DNA of 51,065 nucleotides from Planctomycetia bacterium (GCA_012269595.1 JAAXJX010000006.1:1-51065), one strand, 5' to 3'; shown: positions 36,422-45,897, counted from the stretch's first letter. The notes: a model not told the origin generated them from the sequence alone. Translations and numbers: made by a program.

Positions 36422-37573
36422 ATGGACCCAAAAAGGAACACTTCCCAGCCGGAATCTTCCTCCAGATGGAGCATCGTCCTTGAGGTCTCCGCCGGCATCG
36501 TCCGGCTTCCCGTATCACGGATTGATTCCAGGGAAGTGCTCGTCGATTCGACGATTCGTCTTCAGGTGGGACAACGCTACGAATTGATCGTCGAGAGACC
36601 GGATGGTCACGCGGAACTGATCCATGCGGAAGTTCTGCGCAGAAATGACGCTGGCCTTCTTTTACGCTGGAAACCGGCTCACCCCCGGGAACTCTCTGCA
36701 CTCGAGCGTCTCTTTGGCGATGAAGAACAAAAGGCGCCCGAAAGTGGTGACCTCGAATCGGCATTGAGATCCCGCTCCCGATTGGTTCGCACCTCCGCCA
36801 TCGCTGCCCAGCGTGACAGCGTCCGCGTTCTCAACCTTTCCGCAATCAAGGAACTGATTCAGGCTTCCGTGGATGAAGTGATTCGCGAAAGTGGACGCTC
36901 ACTCGGTGAGGAAGAACTGCGCAGACTTCGAGAAGAGTCTGAAAAAAGTTTTCAGGAAAAGCTGGCCGAATTCCAGAATGAGAATGCAGACTTGCACTCT
37001 CATATCGAAAACCTGAATGCCAAACTGCAAAGAACCCAGGAACTCCTCGGCAGCGAAAAAGAACGGGAAGTTGCACGGGACCGCTTCGCATTGACACGGG
37101 AAAGCCTGCTGGAGTTGGAGTCGACGCTCGATCGAATCGTCGACAAGGCGGCCGGTGCCCACCACCTCCCTGAAGAGGTGGGTCAGGAGATTCGCGAAGT
37201 GGTTCAGAATTCGCTCGATCTTGAACGTTCCAGGGCGACAGATCGTGAAGAGAAAACCAGAAGTGAGAACATCGAGCTCCTCGAACGGAAAGTGCAGCGT
37301 CTGGCGAAAAACCTGGATGCTGCAAAATCCCAAAGAGACGAAGCTCTGGAAACCGCCCGCAGGCTGGACCGTCGTGACTCCAGTTCGTCAGGAACAAGCA
37401 CTCCCATTCCTGCGTTTTCATCCAGTCCGGCAGAAGACCCCAGTGGCCGTCGCAGGGCACTGTTGGCCGACCTCGTTTCCGAAAATCGCCAACTTCGACA
37501 GCAAATTGTAAAACAAGTACCTTCAGATCCCAAACGGGGGCATGATCCCCAGATTGAGAAGGATCTTGCCTGA
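36422..37573 (+). CDS. PilZ-like N-domain with long coiled coil
   Basis: Predicted 383 aa, ATG at 36422 after CGGAG. Residues ~15-105 form a small beta-barrel resembling PilZ (VLVDSTIRLQVGQRYELIV, AEVLRRNDAGLLLRW), but the RxxxR and DxSxxG c-di-GMP ligand motifs are missing. Residues ~165-345 are a strong heptad coiled coil (EEELRRLREESEKSFQEK, HIENLNAKLQRTQELLGS, ELLERKVQRLAKNLDAAK). The C-terminus is a low-complexity Ser/Pro stretch and a final basic helix. No signal peptide. It ends 43 nt before the MamK-like gene and is likely its operon partner, possibly a filament-associated protein (inference). Confidence 0.83.
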   Translation: MDPKRNTSQPESSSRWSIVLEVSAGIVRLPVSRIDSREVLVDSTIRLQVGQRYELIVERPDGHAELIHAEVLRRNDAGLLLRWKPAHPRELSALERLFGDEEQKAPESGDLESALRSRSRLVRTSAIAAQRDSVRVLNLSAIKELIQASVDEVIRESGRSLGEEELRRLREESEKSFQEKLAEFQNENADLHSHIENLNAKLQRTQELLGSEKEREVARDRFALTRESLLELESTLDRIVDKAAGAHHLPEEVGQEIREVVQNSLDLERSRATDREEKTRSENIELLERKVQRLAKNLDAAKSQRDEALETARRLDRRDSSSSGTSTPIPAFSSSPAEDPSGRRRALLADLVSENRQLRQQIVKQVPSDPKRGHDPQIEKDLA

Positions 37574-37616
37574 GCCATACTCGGCTTTCTGAAGAGTAAA
37601 TCTGAGAGGACGATCG

Positions 37617-38645
37617 ATGAGTGAAACCGTATACGTGGGCATGGATCTCGGTACCAGCCGGACCTCCATCACCACTTCCACCGGAGTCAGAACCACGGTG
37701 TGGTCATATGTGGGCTACGCTCAGGACCACGTCAGCAAAAAGTTGCTCGGCGGCAGAGACAAGGTCTTCGGCGAAGAAGCGGTTCAAAACCGCATGGCGG
37801 TCGATCTGGTCCGCCCTCTGGACAAGGGTGTCATCCGTGATGACGAGAATGCCAAGCGGGCAACCCGTGACCTGATCGAGCACATTCTTGAACAGGCTGA
37901 GATCCCTTCCGGAAGCACTGTCTATGGAGTCATCGGAGCACCAGCAGAAGCCAGCGTCGGATCCAAGGCCCACATTCTTGAAGCTGCTTCCGAATTCATG
38001 GACAGCATCATCGTCTGCTCTGAACCCTTCTCGGTGGCTTATGGATTGGATTTCCTTTCCGACACACTCGTGATTGACATCGGAGCAGGAACCGTCGACC
38101 TGTGCAGAGTGCATGGAACGATGCCGAAAGCAGACGACCAGAGAACCCACCACTTTGGTGGAGATGCTATCGACCAGCGTCTCTTTGACCTGATTCAGGA
38201 GAAGCACCCGGAAGCCCAGTTCTCCGTCAACATGGTGCGTGAAATCAAAGAGAACTTTGCCAGCGTTGGACGCCAGCAGGATGCGGTCATGGCCACCTTC
38301 CCCGTCAAGGGCAAGCCGACTGAGTTCGACATCACCGACCAGGTTCGTGAAGCCTGCATGGGAATCGTGCAACCGACGGTCGAAGCTCTCCAGGACCTGA
38401 TCGCCACCTACGACCCCGAGTTCCAGCAGAAAATGCGCAACCATGTCCTCCTTGGTGGAGGCGGTAGCCAGATCACCGGTCTCGCCCGTGCGATGGAAGA
38501 AGCCCTCGTCGAGTACGGTGGAGGCAAGGTCAAGAGTGTGGAAGAGCCACAATACGCCGGTTCCAATGGTGCCCTGCGTATCGCTCTCGACATGCCGGAA
38601 GAGTTCTGGAAAGAGTTCATGGACAACCAAAAGGAAAATGCCTGA
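37617..38645 (+). CDS. MamK-like actin-family protein
   Basis: Predicted 342 aa; the ATG at 37617 has GAGAGGA 6 nt upstream. Actin-fold ATPase signatures: phosphate-1 GMDLGTSRTSI, connect-1 VIGAPAEASVGSKA, phosphate-2 LVIDIGAGTVDLC and adenosine motif HVLLGGGGSQITGL. Many segments match MamK more closely than MreB: SYVGYAQDHVSKKLLGG, RPLDKGVIRDD, CSEPFSVAYGLD, HFGGDAIDQRLFDLIQEKHPE, and the ending ALDMPEEFW. MamK filaments position magnetosomes, but no other mam gene is present, so a different cargo or a general cytoskeletal role is likely. Downstream is a strong terminator. Confidence 0.88.
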   Translation: MSETVYVGMDLGTSRTSITTSTGVRTTVWSYVGYAQDHVSKKLLGGRDKVFGEEAVQNRMAVDLVRPLDKGVIRDDENAKRATRDLIEHILEQAEIPSGSTVYGVIGAPAEASVGSKAHILEAASEFMDSIIVCSEPFSVAYGLDFLSDTLVIDIGAGTVDLCRVHGTMPKADDQRTHHFGGDAIDQRLFDLIQEKHPEAQFSVNMVREIKENFASVGRQQDAVMATFPVKGKPTEFDITDQVREACMGIVQPTVEALQDLIATYDPEFQQKMRNHVLLGGGGSQITGLARAMEEALVEYGGGKVKSVEEPQYAGSNGALRIALDMPEEFWKEFMDNQKENA

Positions 38646-38666
38646 ACCACTTTCTCCTTAAAACAC

Positions 38667-38708
38667 AAAGAGGCCGGAAGCGTTGATCGCTTCCGGCCTC
38701 TTTATTTT
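38667..38708 (+). terminator. Rho-independent terminator after the MamK-like gene
   Basis: A 16-bp inverted repeat (38667-38682 with 38688-38703, loop TTGAT) is followed by TTTATTTTAT. It may also partly serve the minus-strand HEAT gene ending at 38721. Confidence 0.92.
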
Positions 38709-38720
38709 ATGAGCTTTCAA

Positions 38721-39557
38721 CTAGAGCGGTTCGCCAATCGTAGGCTCAGGTGTGATCAACAAATCCCCAACAAGCCATGACCTGATATTCTCGATCTGCT
38801 TTTGACGCTGGAAGGGATCTGCAACTGGATCAAATGGTAGGCTCTCGGGAACTCGAGCACGTCTCTTGAGACCACCCCAAGCAGATTGACGCACGACTTC
38901 ATCAGGGTCATCGAGGGCACTGGCCAAGAGGTCAAGGGAGCTCTGCCGTGCATCTTCGGCAAATCCGCAAACGCACAAAAACCGCACTTCTGAATCTCTC
39001 TCGATGGTAAAGCGATCTTGTAAGGCATCGAATGCCTCAGGAAGTTTCATCGTCAGCAAAATCGAAGCAGCAGACCGGCGAGCCGTGACATTTCCCTCTG
39101 CAAGGACCGTGACAACGGGAGACAATGCAGCAATGCCATATTCAAGAAGGGCAACCTCTATCAAATTGTCATCGACGACATTGCCTTCAGCCAGCATGGA
39201 GATCAGACGGGGCAATGCACGTTCATCCCCCTCTCTGGCCAAAATCATACAAATCACCCGTTTGGTACGGGCTCCAATAAAAGGATCATCGAGTTCAGCG
39301 GCCAACAGGTTTCGCGTGATGATCGGAGCTTTGCTGAGGCTGAGAAGAATCCGGTCGAGAGCCCGCTTCTGGATGCTCTCATCGTAAGAGCCGAGATTCG
39401 GGATCAGGGTCGTATTGCGAATGTCCTCAAGAACATCTTCACGATCCGGTGCTTTATCGGGGGTCGAGCAACCCACAGACAGAAGTACTGTGAGAGCCAG
39501 TATCCAGCGCAGTGAAAACAACTGGGTTTCCGTGAAGACCCTGTCACCGTCAATCAT
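38721..39557 (-). CDS. HEAT-repeat lipoprotein
   Basis: Predicted 278 aa starting at the ATG at 39557 (AAAGGCGG upstream). The N-terminus has a lipoprotein signal peptide with lipobox (LALTVLLSVGC, then STPDK). The mature chain is HEAT-like helical pairs: RALPRLISMLAEGN, LSPVVTVLAEGNVTARRSAASILLTM, EAFDALQDRFTIERDSEVRFLCVCGFA, ASALDDPDEVVRQSAWGGLKRRA. Such scaffolds bind other proteins. It begins 36 nt after the secretin stop on the same strand; a pilotin-like or assembly role for the secretin is an attractive but unproven idea. Confidence 0.87.
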   Translation of the reverse strand: MIDGDRVFTETQLFSLRWILALTVLLSVGCSTPDKAPDREDVLEDIRNTTLIPNLGSYDESIQKRALDRILLSLSKAPIITRNLLAAELDDPFIGARTKRVICMILAREGDERALPRLISMLAEGNVVDDNLIEVALLEYGIAALSPVVTVLAEGNVTARRSAASILLTMKLPEAFDALQDRFTIERDSEVRFLCVCGFAEDARQSSLDLLASALDDPDEVVRQSAWGGLKRRARVPESLPFDPVADPFQRQKQIENIRSWLVGDLLITPEPTIGEPL

Positions 39558-39592
39558 CGCAAACCGCCTTTCGGCCGAGCTTCGCAAACGGA

Positions 39593-42079
39593 TCAAAGTC
39601 CCTGTACCGGTCTGCTGGAAGAGGTGTTGAGATCTTCCCAGCGCTCATCCAGAGTCTGGAGGCGCCCACCCAACTGATCGAGGGTCACCGTTCTTCTGGC
39701 AAATGCAGAAAGGTCGTCCTCGAGGATGCCCAGTGGGATCTCACCAGAAATCATGGCCTCCTGCAGACGAACACTGAGGAACGTTGCCACCGACAGGAAA
39801 TCGACCCCACGCTCGGACATTTTGGTCAGCAACTCAGGATATCCCAACTGAGTCAGGTCGCCTGCTGAGGGATACAGAATCTGGTACTGCTCCTCGAGCA
39901 GATTCCTGAACTTGCCATGCTGGTTCGCTTCACGTCCAAGTCCATCAATGAAGACAGCAAAGTCCTGGAGACTGTCCTTGTCGAAAGTTCTCAACAAGGA
40001 AATGGTTTCGTCAGAAAGGTCGGTTTCACCTCTCATGACGACCATGTCCCCCTTCTCATAGAAGGTCTTCAACTTGTCGAAGGAGAGGCTGACCGCGTAG
40101 GGACTCGTGGGAACCACGATTTCCCTGCGAGGAGCCACCACGTCGTCGTAATCAAGGTCAGGATTCAGGCTTTTGATGTTTTCGACCAGAATTGCCGCTG
40201 CCTGGAAGAAGAGTTGACGCTCATTCTTGGACCAGGTCGAGACCGACTTCTCCGGGTGCCTGAGTTTGAGCATGCTCAGCTTCTCAGTCGCTTCGGGAAG
40301 GTAGTCTTCAAAAATCTTCAGTCGACTGATGAGTTCACGTTTCTTGACGATGCTCAGCAAGGTCAAGTCGACTACCTCATCGCGGGAGAATCCCTCCACC
40401 GGTGTTCTGCTGATGGGATCGAGTCCGACAAGGTCTCGTCCTTTGAGAATGTATCGATCATTGAAAAGCACACTGTTGCGGGTGTCGAAGTGGCGACTCT
40501 CTTTCGGAGTGGAAATGGGATCGACCCCATCTTCCGAAAGAATGTGCGGAGTCAGAACGATGATGATTTCTGAACGCTGTTTCTGGGAACTCTTGCGCCC
40601 GAAAAATCCTCCAATAACCGGAAGGTCACCCAATCCGGGAATGGAATTTTTGGTGTCGAATTCACTTTCCTTGATCAGACCACCCAGGATCAGGGGCCGA
40701 TGGTTTTTAACCCTTGCCTGTCCCCTGAAATTCCGGGTCGCCACCTGCGGGATTCCCAACAGGTCTTCTTCGAAGACCCGCTGTCTTCCCTGAAGGTTAT
40801 TGACCGTGATATCGACCAGCATCGAGACTTCGTTTTCGTCATTACCACTGATTCGTGGTTTGACGACCAGAGTCGTACCTATGTGCTCGGTTCCAACCTT
40901 GTTGGCATTCTCGACAAAGTTTCCACCACTGACGTCACGGACAACGTCGGTAGAGATAAAGGTTGGAATCTTTTCTCCAAGGTGAAGCTGACTCTGGCGA
41001 TCATCCAGCGCGTACAACTTGGGACGTGCTTTGATAATCGCGTCACCGTTGCGAACCAGAGCATGAACACCGGCAAGAAACTGGGAGGACAGAGCCTCGG
41101 TCGTGTCATCAAAGAGGAAAGAGAGACCCGATTGCTGAATCGGATTGAAATTGCTGCTGATCTCGGGAAGAGGCTCTCCCGGCAGAGGCGAGGCGAAATT
41201 CACCACGGAATTGCGTTTCTCAAAGGCGAGTGTATCGACTCCCAGATCGGAAAGAGCGTCCGCTTCCAGTTCGATGATTTGCACCTCGATCATGATCTGC
41301 CGTGCGGGCACATCGATCATGGCGATGAAATCTTCAATCCGTTTCAAATCCTCATCTGTGCCCACCATCAGAATACGATTTCGTGTTTCCGTCGATGGTG
41401 ATTCCTCAAAAGTCAGAGAAAGCGAAGCATCTTCAATTCCAGTACCCAACTTGACTGGGGGCAGTGAAATCGGATCGACGTGCGGGATTTCCAGAACGTA
41501 TGGGTATTCAGGAAGATCCCAGGATTGGAGCATCGTTCCGCTGGCAGCCTCATACTTTGAGTAGACCGCTTTCTCATATTTGCGGGTGATCGTCCTGTTA
41601 CCCTGTTTGACTGCGTCAGTCTTGACTTCCTCGGTTCGGTGATAGACCTGGCAAACCTTGCTGGCTGCCAGGGACTCCAGCACCAACTGGATTCCCGCAT
41701 ACTTTACCGTGATCGATTGTTGCTTGAGTCGATCCCGAATTCCCACCTGTTCAAAGTTGCGAATCGTTCTGATCAGCGATTCTGTGATTTCCTTTGAACC
41801 ATTGATCATCAGGGAGTTCTCGCGGCCAGCAACACGGCTAATAGTTTTGTCGTCGACAAACTTTTTCAGCCCTGGAGTGTCATTCAAAAACTGAAACACC
41901 TCGTCGGTTTCAGCATGAAAGAGTTCCACAAAGGTGATGTTGGGGACCTGAGCGTCGACAACCGGGGCCTGGCCAAAGAAGGCCACGCACAAAGTGAGCA
42001 CAATCCAACCGAAATTGAATCTTCCCCGTCTCATTTGATCGGGGTTGCTGACTTGTACGGACTTTTTGGAACGGTCCAT
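39593..42079 (-). CDS. Secretin (GspD/PilQ-like) with unusual C-terminal extension
   Basis: Predicted 828 aa; ATG at 42079 with AAGGAAG upstream, signal peptide VLTLCVAFFGQAPVVDAQ. The N-terminal half has N-domain-like folds (NSLMINGSKEITESLIRTI, RNRILMVGTDEDLKRIEDFIAMID, RQIMIEVQIIEL). The secretin channel domain runs from ~360 to ~590, with LHLGEKIPTF, FRGQARVKNHRPLILGGLI, IPGLGDLPVIGGFFGRK and RSEIIIVLTPHIL. About 230 residues follow the channel, predicted largely helical, which GspD proteins normally lack. It would form an outer-membrane pore. No other T2SS or T4P gene is in the window, so it is an orphan here. Confidence 0.92.
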   Translation of the reverse strand: MDRSKKSVQVSNPDQMRRGRFNFGWIVLTLCVAFFGQAPVVDAQVPNITFVELFHAETDEVFQFLNDTPGLKKFVDDKTISRVAGRENSLMINGSKEITESLIRTIRNFEQVGIRDRLKQQSITVKYAGIQLVLESLAASKVCQVYHRTEEVKTDAVKQGNRTITRKYEKAVYSKYEAASGTMLQSWDLPEYPYVLEIPHVDPISLPPVKLGTGIEDASLSLTFEESPSTETRNRILMVGTDEDLKRIEDFIAMIDVPARQIMIEVQIIELEADALSDLGVDTLAFEKRNSVVNFASPLPGEPLPEISSNFNPIQQSGLSFLFDDTTEALSSQFLAGVHALVRNGDAIIKARPKLYALDDRQSQLHLGEKIPTFISTDVVRDVSGGNFVENANKVGTEHIGTTLVVKPRISGNDENEVSMLVDITVNNLQGRQRVFEEDLLGIPQVATRNFRGQARVKNHRPLILGGLIKESEFDTKNSIPGLGDLPVIGGFFGRKSSQKQRSEIIIVLTPHILSEDGVDPISTPKESRHFDTRNSVLFNDRYILKGRDLVGLDPISRTPVEGFSRDEVVDLTLLSIVKKRELISRLKIFEDYLPEATEKLSMLKLRHPEKSVSTWSKNERQLFFQAAAILVENIKSLNPDLDYDDVVAPRREIVVPTSPYAVSLSFDKLKTFYEKGDMVVMRGETDLSDETISLLRTFDKDSLQDFAVFIDGLGREANQHGKFRNLLEEQYQILYPSAGDLTQLGYPELLTKMSERGVDFLSVATFLSVRLQEAMISGEIPLGILEDDLSAFARRTVTLDQLGGRLQTLDERWEDLNTSSSRPVQGL

Positions 42080-42293
42080 TTTCTTCCTTGCTCCTGCGAG
42101 TGCGACTGCGGGTCCACTTCGACAGTTGGCGAGCCGATCTCTACATGCCAGAGAATAAACGGAGTTTCCCGTTTTGAGTGGGAATCGACTCTCCGGCAGG
42201 CAATTTGTTACGGCAATTCTACGAGAGTCGGCAAGGCCCGGATTGGGGCCTCTGGACAGGGTCGCAGTGCTCAAGCTATCGATTATCGGCACG

Positions 42294-44546
42294 TTATCTT
42301 CCATTCTCAACCAGAACCCAGCCACTCCAGCCAGAAACACGGTCAGTTGTCGATTTGTCGCGAATCGACCTGCAGGCCTCTCTGAGAGCCTCTGCAGGGG
42401 AAATTCGGGCTCTGGCGGAGTCGATGAGATGGAGCGTCATTTGACGGGTCACTTCATCTTCGACAGGCCACAGTGACCCCAGAATCCCCTGACATCCCGC
42501 TTCAAAAACGGCTCGCGGGAAGCCTGCCAGATCATCGGATCCAGGCCCCCCGGCCATTGCGGTCTCGCAACCTGTGAGCAAAACGAGGCGACAGTCGGAA
42601 AGATTCCAGCCCGCCAAATTTCTTGCCAACAACTTCCCATCCGTGAAATTCCGGTCCGGGGTCAATCGAAGAGATGAGGATCGGGGGTCTCGCGGGTCGA
42701 AGTCCCCATGACACGCGAGGTGCAGGACCTTTTTGCCATGAAGTTGATCCCCGAGCCCGGTGACGGTTGCAGCCCCACCCGAGAGGATCGTCGAACTGGC
42801 CAACTTTTTGGCGACCGTCTCCCCCTCCGCTCTGGCCCCGGGCAACCGGGCTTTTTCCGGGGCATCGGGATCGACCAGAGACAACCAGTCCTCCGCTGGC
42901 AGGTAAGAAAGTTCCCGTGATGCAGCCTTCAGATTTGGCAGCAGACTGACCGCGGTTCGATCTATCAGCGATCGTCCTGAGACGGGCAACATTCCCCACG
43001 GGATTCTTCTCAACTCGTCCAACGGCACCAGCAACAGTCTCTCAGTATCCGGCACCCTCGATCCGAACAACTTTGAGGAAATCCACGATGCTGATTCGAG
43101 ATCTTTACCGCGACTGGAGTGAAGTCGGTCAATGAAACCGACCAACTCACCCTTTTCACAATCCACAAGACTCAGCTTCCATGAACCTGCGTTGGTCGTC
43201 CATATCAGCAATCGGGTTCCACAGTTCACCATGACCTGAACCGTGAAATCATCTCCCGCTTCCACTGCCAGGGCCTCGATCTCTTTGACACCAGGAGGAA
43301 CTTCACCGGGATTGCGCACCCGCAGAAATTCTGAAGCGTGCAGGGAAGCGAGGACTTCTCCGGATTGCGCCAAGAGTTCCGTCAACAGGAATGCGGGCTC
43401 TCGACGCTGGAACATGGCGGCGTGATCGGAACTGTATCGCATGCGAATCTGTTCCACCGTCGCAACAGCAAGCGTGGCATGCTCAATGGCGAGAGGATAT
43501 TCGCTCCGGAATTGATGTACTTTTGCCAGAGCCAGATCGGTCTTCCAGAGCGTCTCCAGGTCACCCTTCAACTCCCGTGCAGATTCCACAGCTGTTCTCG
43601 TTTCTGTGAGCCAGCCCCTCTCTGCGGCAGTTTGTGATATCTCCACCAATGCTTCAGCAGCCAAAGCCCTGTCCCAGCTGTATGTGGCTTTATTCAAAGC
43701 ACTCCGGTAATAATACATTGACCGTATCAGGCCTTGCCGACTTTCACCGGCATCGAAATTGCCCGAACTTTCTTCCCGTGCTCTTTTAGCTCTGTCAATC
43801 AGGGCTCTCGTCTGAACCGGCGAATCTTCGGGAGCCAATTCAAACGCACGGTTGAGATCTCTTTTTGACCTTGGGCCCTGAACACGATCGATCCTTGCAA
43901 AGACGTCGAGAACGGAGGCATTCAACCGATACCACTCCGCTTCTTCTTCCCGGTTGGCAGCGGAAGCCTCCAGCTCCTTCAATTCCCGATAGGCAACCAC
44001 GGGATTCCCATCCCGCAAGTTTTTTGAAACCCGGTTCATGGCCTCTGTGCGGCTTCCGCCGGTCGGGTACCAAGGTTTCTGATTCCAATTTTGAATTGTC
44101 AGATGGTCGATGAATTCTCCCGACCCGCTCCAGATTCTGGTGACGACTTGACCTTCAGGTACTCGACCGGGATCAGGTCCCCAAAGTTCTTCACCACTGA
44201 TTCCAAGATTCGCTTCCTTCCCATCCACATAAAAGGAAGCGAGGCGGATTTCTGACTCTGCAGTTTTCAGGAGGATTTCCACATGACGGTCTTCCCCCGA
44301 TTCAGGTAATTGAATATTGAAGAGCTCGCCCTCGCTCAGCGGTCGGTCGCCAGACAATTCATCGATCAGTTGTGAAACAGACTGTGCATGGGAAGGGTTC
44401 GAAATTGCCCACAGAATGAAACATGAGAAGAGAACCGGAGCCGCGCATTTCAGCAGATCCAAGAGCGATGGAAACCTGTTCAAGGGCAGGTCATCTCCTG
44501 AATCAATTTGTGGCTGAATGGCCACTTTGGAAATGGGCTTTTTCAC
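42294..44546 (-). CDS. Exported CHAT-domain (caspase-like) protease with TPR region
   Basis: About 750 aa. The start is uncertain: GTG 44546 has a purine run too close to be a normal SD, and TTG 44612 lacks one. A hydrophobic segment (AAPVLFSCFILWAISNPSHAQ, near residue 45) looks like a signal peptide. Residues ~65-160 are PPC-like (LFNIQLPESGEDRHVEILL). Residues ~170-400 are TPR-like helices. The C-terminal ~300 residues are a CHAT domain with the catalytic dyad visible: His in LHLACHGDFD and Cys in LVLLTGCETA, plus GSLWPVEDE. CHAT proteases are clan CD cysteine peptidases related to separase and caspases. Bacterial ones are usually cytoplasmic; export here is notable. It precedes the secretin by 214 nt on the same strand. 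Confidence 0.87.
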   Translation of the reverse strand: MKKPISKVAIQPQIDSGDDLPLNRFPSLLDLLKCAAPVLFSCFILWAISNPSHAQSVSQLIDELSGDRPLSEGELFNIQLPESGEDRHVEILLKTAESEIRLASFYVDGKEANLGISGEELWGPDPGRVPEGQVVTRIWSGSGEFIDHLTIQNWNQKPWYPTGGSRTEAMNRVSKNLRDGNPVVAYRELKELEASAANREEEAEWYRLNASVLDVFARIDRVQGPRSKRDLNRAFELAPEDSPVQTRALIDRAKRAREESSGNFDAGESRQGLIRSMYYYRSALNKATYSWDRALAAEALVEISQTAAERGWLTETRTAVESARELKGDLETLWKTDLALAKVHQFRSEYPLAIEHATLAVATVEQIRMRYSSDHAAMFQRREPAFLLTELLAQSGEVLASLHASEFLRVRNPGEVPPGVKEIEALAVEAGDDFTVQVMVNCGTRLLIWTTNAGSWKLSLVDCEKGELVGFIDRLHSSRGKDLESASWISSKLFGSRVPDTERLLLVPLDELRRIPWGMLPVSGRSLIDRTAVSLLPNLKAASRELSYLPAEDWLSLVDPDAPEKARLPGARAEGETVAKKLASSTILSGGAATVTGLGDQLHGKKVLHLACHGDFDPRDPRSSSLRLTPDRNFTDGKLLARNLAGWNLSDCRLVLLTGCETAMAGGPGSDDLAGFPRAVFEAGCQGILGSLWPVEDEVTRQMTLHLIDSARARISPAEALREACRSIRDKSTTDRVSGWSGWVLVENGR

Positions 44547-44649
44547 TTCCCCCAGGGAAGTGATCTTTGATCGGTAAATGTGGCGACTCCGAGGTTGCTG
44601 CCGGGGCGGCAACCCGACACACCAAATATGCCGGAATCACAAAAAAACT

Positions 44650-45657
44650 TCAATCCCGGTCTGCGTCCACTGCAGGTGATCGTTTCATGCCATCCCAAAC
44701 CACTGGGTCCGGCGTCACTTTTCCGAGATCGAAGCGGTCGATCAGGTCCTCGGGCCTCAATCTTTGCCCCTCCGGTGCGAGGCCACTGAGGCTCGCCAGA
44801 GTACCGACGATCTCCTCAGGTGAGATCCCCTGCCGGCGATAGTGGGCAAGGCTCGTATCCCCATGACGCTTGGCCAATCGCAACCCATCCGGCCCCACCA
44901 ATAGAGGGACATGAATAAAAGACGGTGGGCTCCAGCCCAGATACCGGTAAAGAAGGATCTGACGCGGGGTTGAAGGGATCAGGTCGTCGGCCCTCAGCAC
45001 TTCAGTGACCCCATCTGCGGCATCATCGACGACGACAGCCAACTGATAGGACGGGGTTCCATCCCGCTTTCGGAGGACAAAATCCCCCGACAACGCCCCC
45101 TGCTCTTTCCCCCGAAACCCATCCTCAAATGGAAGCGAATCCTCTTCGAGCCTCAATCTCAGGGCCGGGTCCCTTCCTGTGGCACTTTTGGCCTCCTCGA
45201 GCGAGGACCACTGATCGCGACAGGTACCGGGGTAAACCGTCTCCGAGGGCGGCAATTTCGATTCATGGGGTGCACTGGCCGCTTCCTCGATCTCCCTCCG
45301 TGTACAAACACAGGGGTAGGCAATCTTCTGTTTGACCAACTCACTCAACGCCGACTCATGACGCTGACGAAACTGGCTCTGGATACGAATCTCATCATCC
45401 CAATCCAGACCCAACCATTGCAAATCCTCGATGGCAGATTCCGTCGCGCCCTTCCGCACCCGGGGACCATCCAGATCCTCGATCCTCAAAAGCAATTTCC
45501 CGCCCTGCTTTCGCATCGACAGCCAGGCAAACAAAAAGGAGCGGGCATTGCCCAAATGGAGAACACCGGTCGGACTGGGGGCGAGCCTGCCCACAGGAAG
45601 TGGACCGCTCTCACCCGTTTTTGCGGGTTCAGACTGTGGCTCTTTTGCCGAATGCAC
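44650..45657 (-). CDS. gluQ: Glutamyl-Q tRNA(Asp) synthetase
   Basis: Predicted 335 aa. GTG at 45657 has AGAGGA at good spacing; the frame reaches 45687 without an SD. It is a GluRS paralogue without the anticodon-binding domain that attaches glutamate to queuosine in tRNA-Asp. Motifs: GRLAPSPTGVLHLGNAR (HIGH equivalent), RIEDLDGPR, the zinc ligands in YPCVCTRRE and YPGTCR, DFVLRKRDGTPSYQLAVVVDD, and LRLAKRHGD (KMSKS equivalent, degenerate as in GluQ-RS). Length separates it from full GltX (~470 aa). It implies that the organism makes or salvages queuosine. Confidence 0.93.
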   Translation of the reverse strand: MHSAKEPQSEPAKTGESGPLPVGRLAPSPTGVLHLGNARSFLFAWLSMRKQGGKLLLRIEDLDGPRVRKGATESAIEDLQWLGLDWDDEIRIQSQFRQRHESALSELVKQKIAYPCVCTRREIEEAASAPHESKLPPSETVYPGTCRDQWSSLEEAKSATGRDPALRLRLEEDSLPFEDGFRGKEQGALSGDFVLRKRDGTPSYQLAVVVDDAADGVTEVLRADDLIPSTPRQILLYRYLGWSPPSFIHVPLLVGPDGLRLAKRHGDTSLAHYRRQGISPEEIVGTLASLSGLAPEGQRLRPEDLIDRFDLGKVTPDPVVWDGMKRSPAVDADRD

Positions 45658-45818
45658 TGACAATTTTCCTCTCTCGAGGTCCACCATGGGCCGTCGAAGT
45701 GGGATCTTTCGCGGATTCCGGGTTTGGTGATATCATGGAGTTGTGGATCCGAACAGGGTCCCTCTGCAGGGTGACCTGCGGCGTGCGCAGGTACTGCGGA
45801 GTTTTGCCAGACTTTTTC

Positions 45819-45840
45819 CACTGGCAGGACGCTGCCAGTG
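45819..45840. repeat. Perfect 9-bp inverted repeat
   Basis: CACTGGCAG (45819-45827) and CTGCCAGTG (45832-45840) flank GACG. It is preceded by CTTTTT, but no U-run follows on the plus strand, so it is not an obvious terminator. It may be part of a structured RNA ending at the 46012-46050 terminator. Confidence 0.6.
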
Positions 45841-45897
45841 AGGACGGTGCCCGGTTGTGGGTGTCACGTCCACGTGAGACCGGGAAACTCCAAACCA

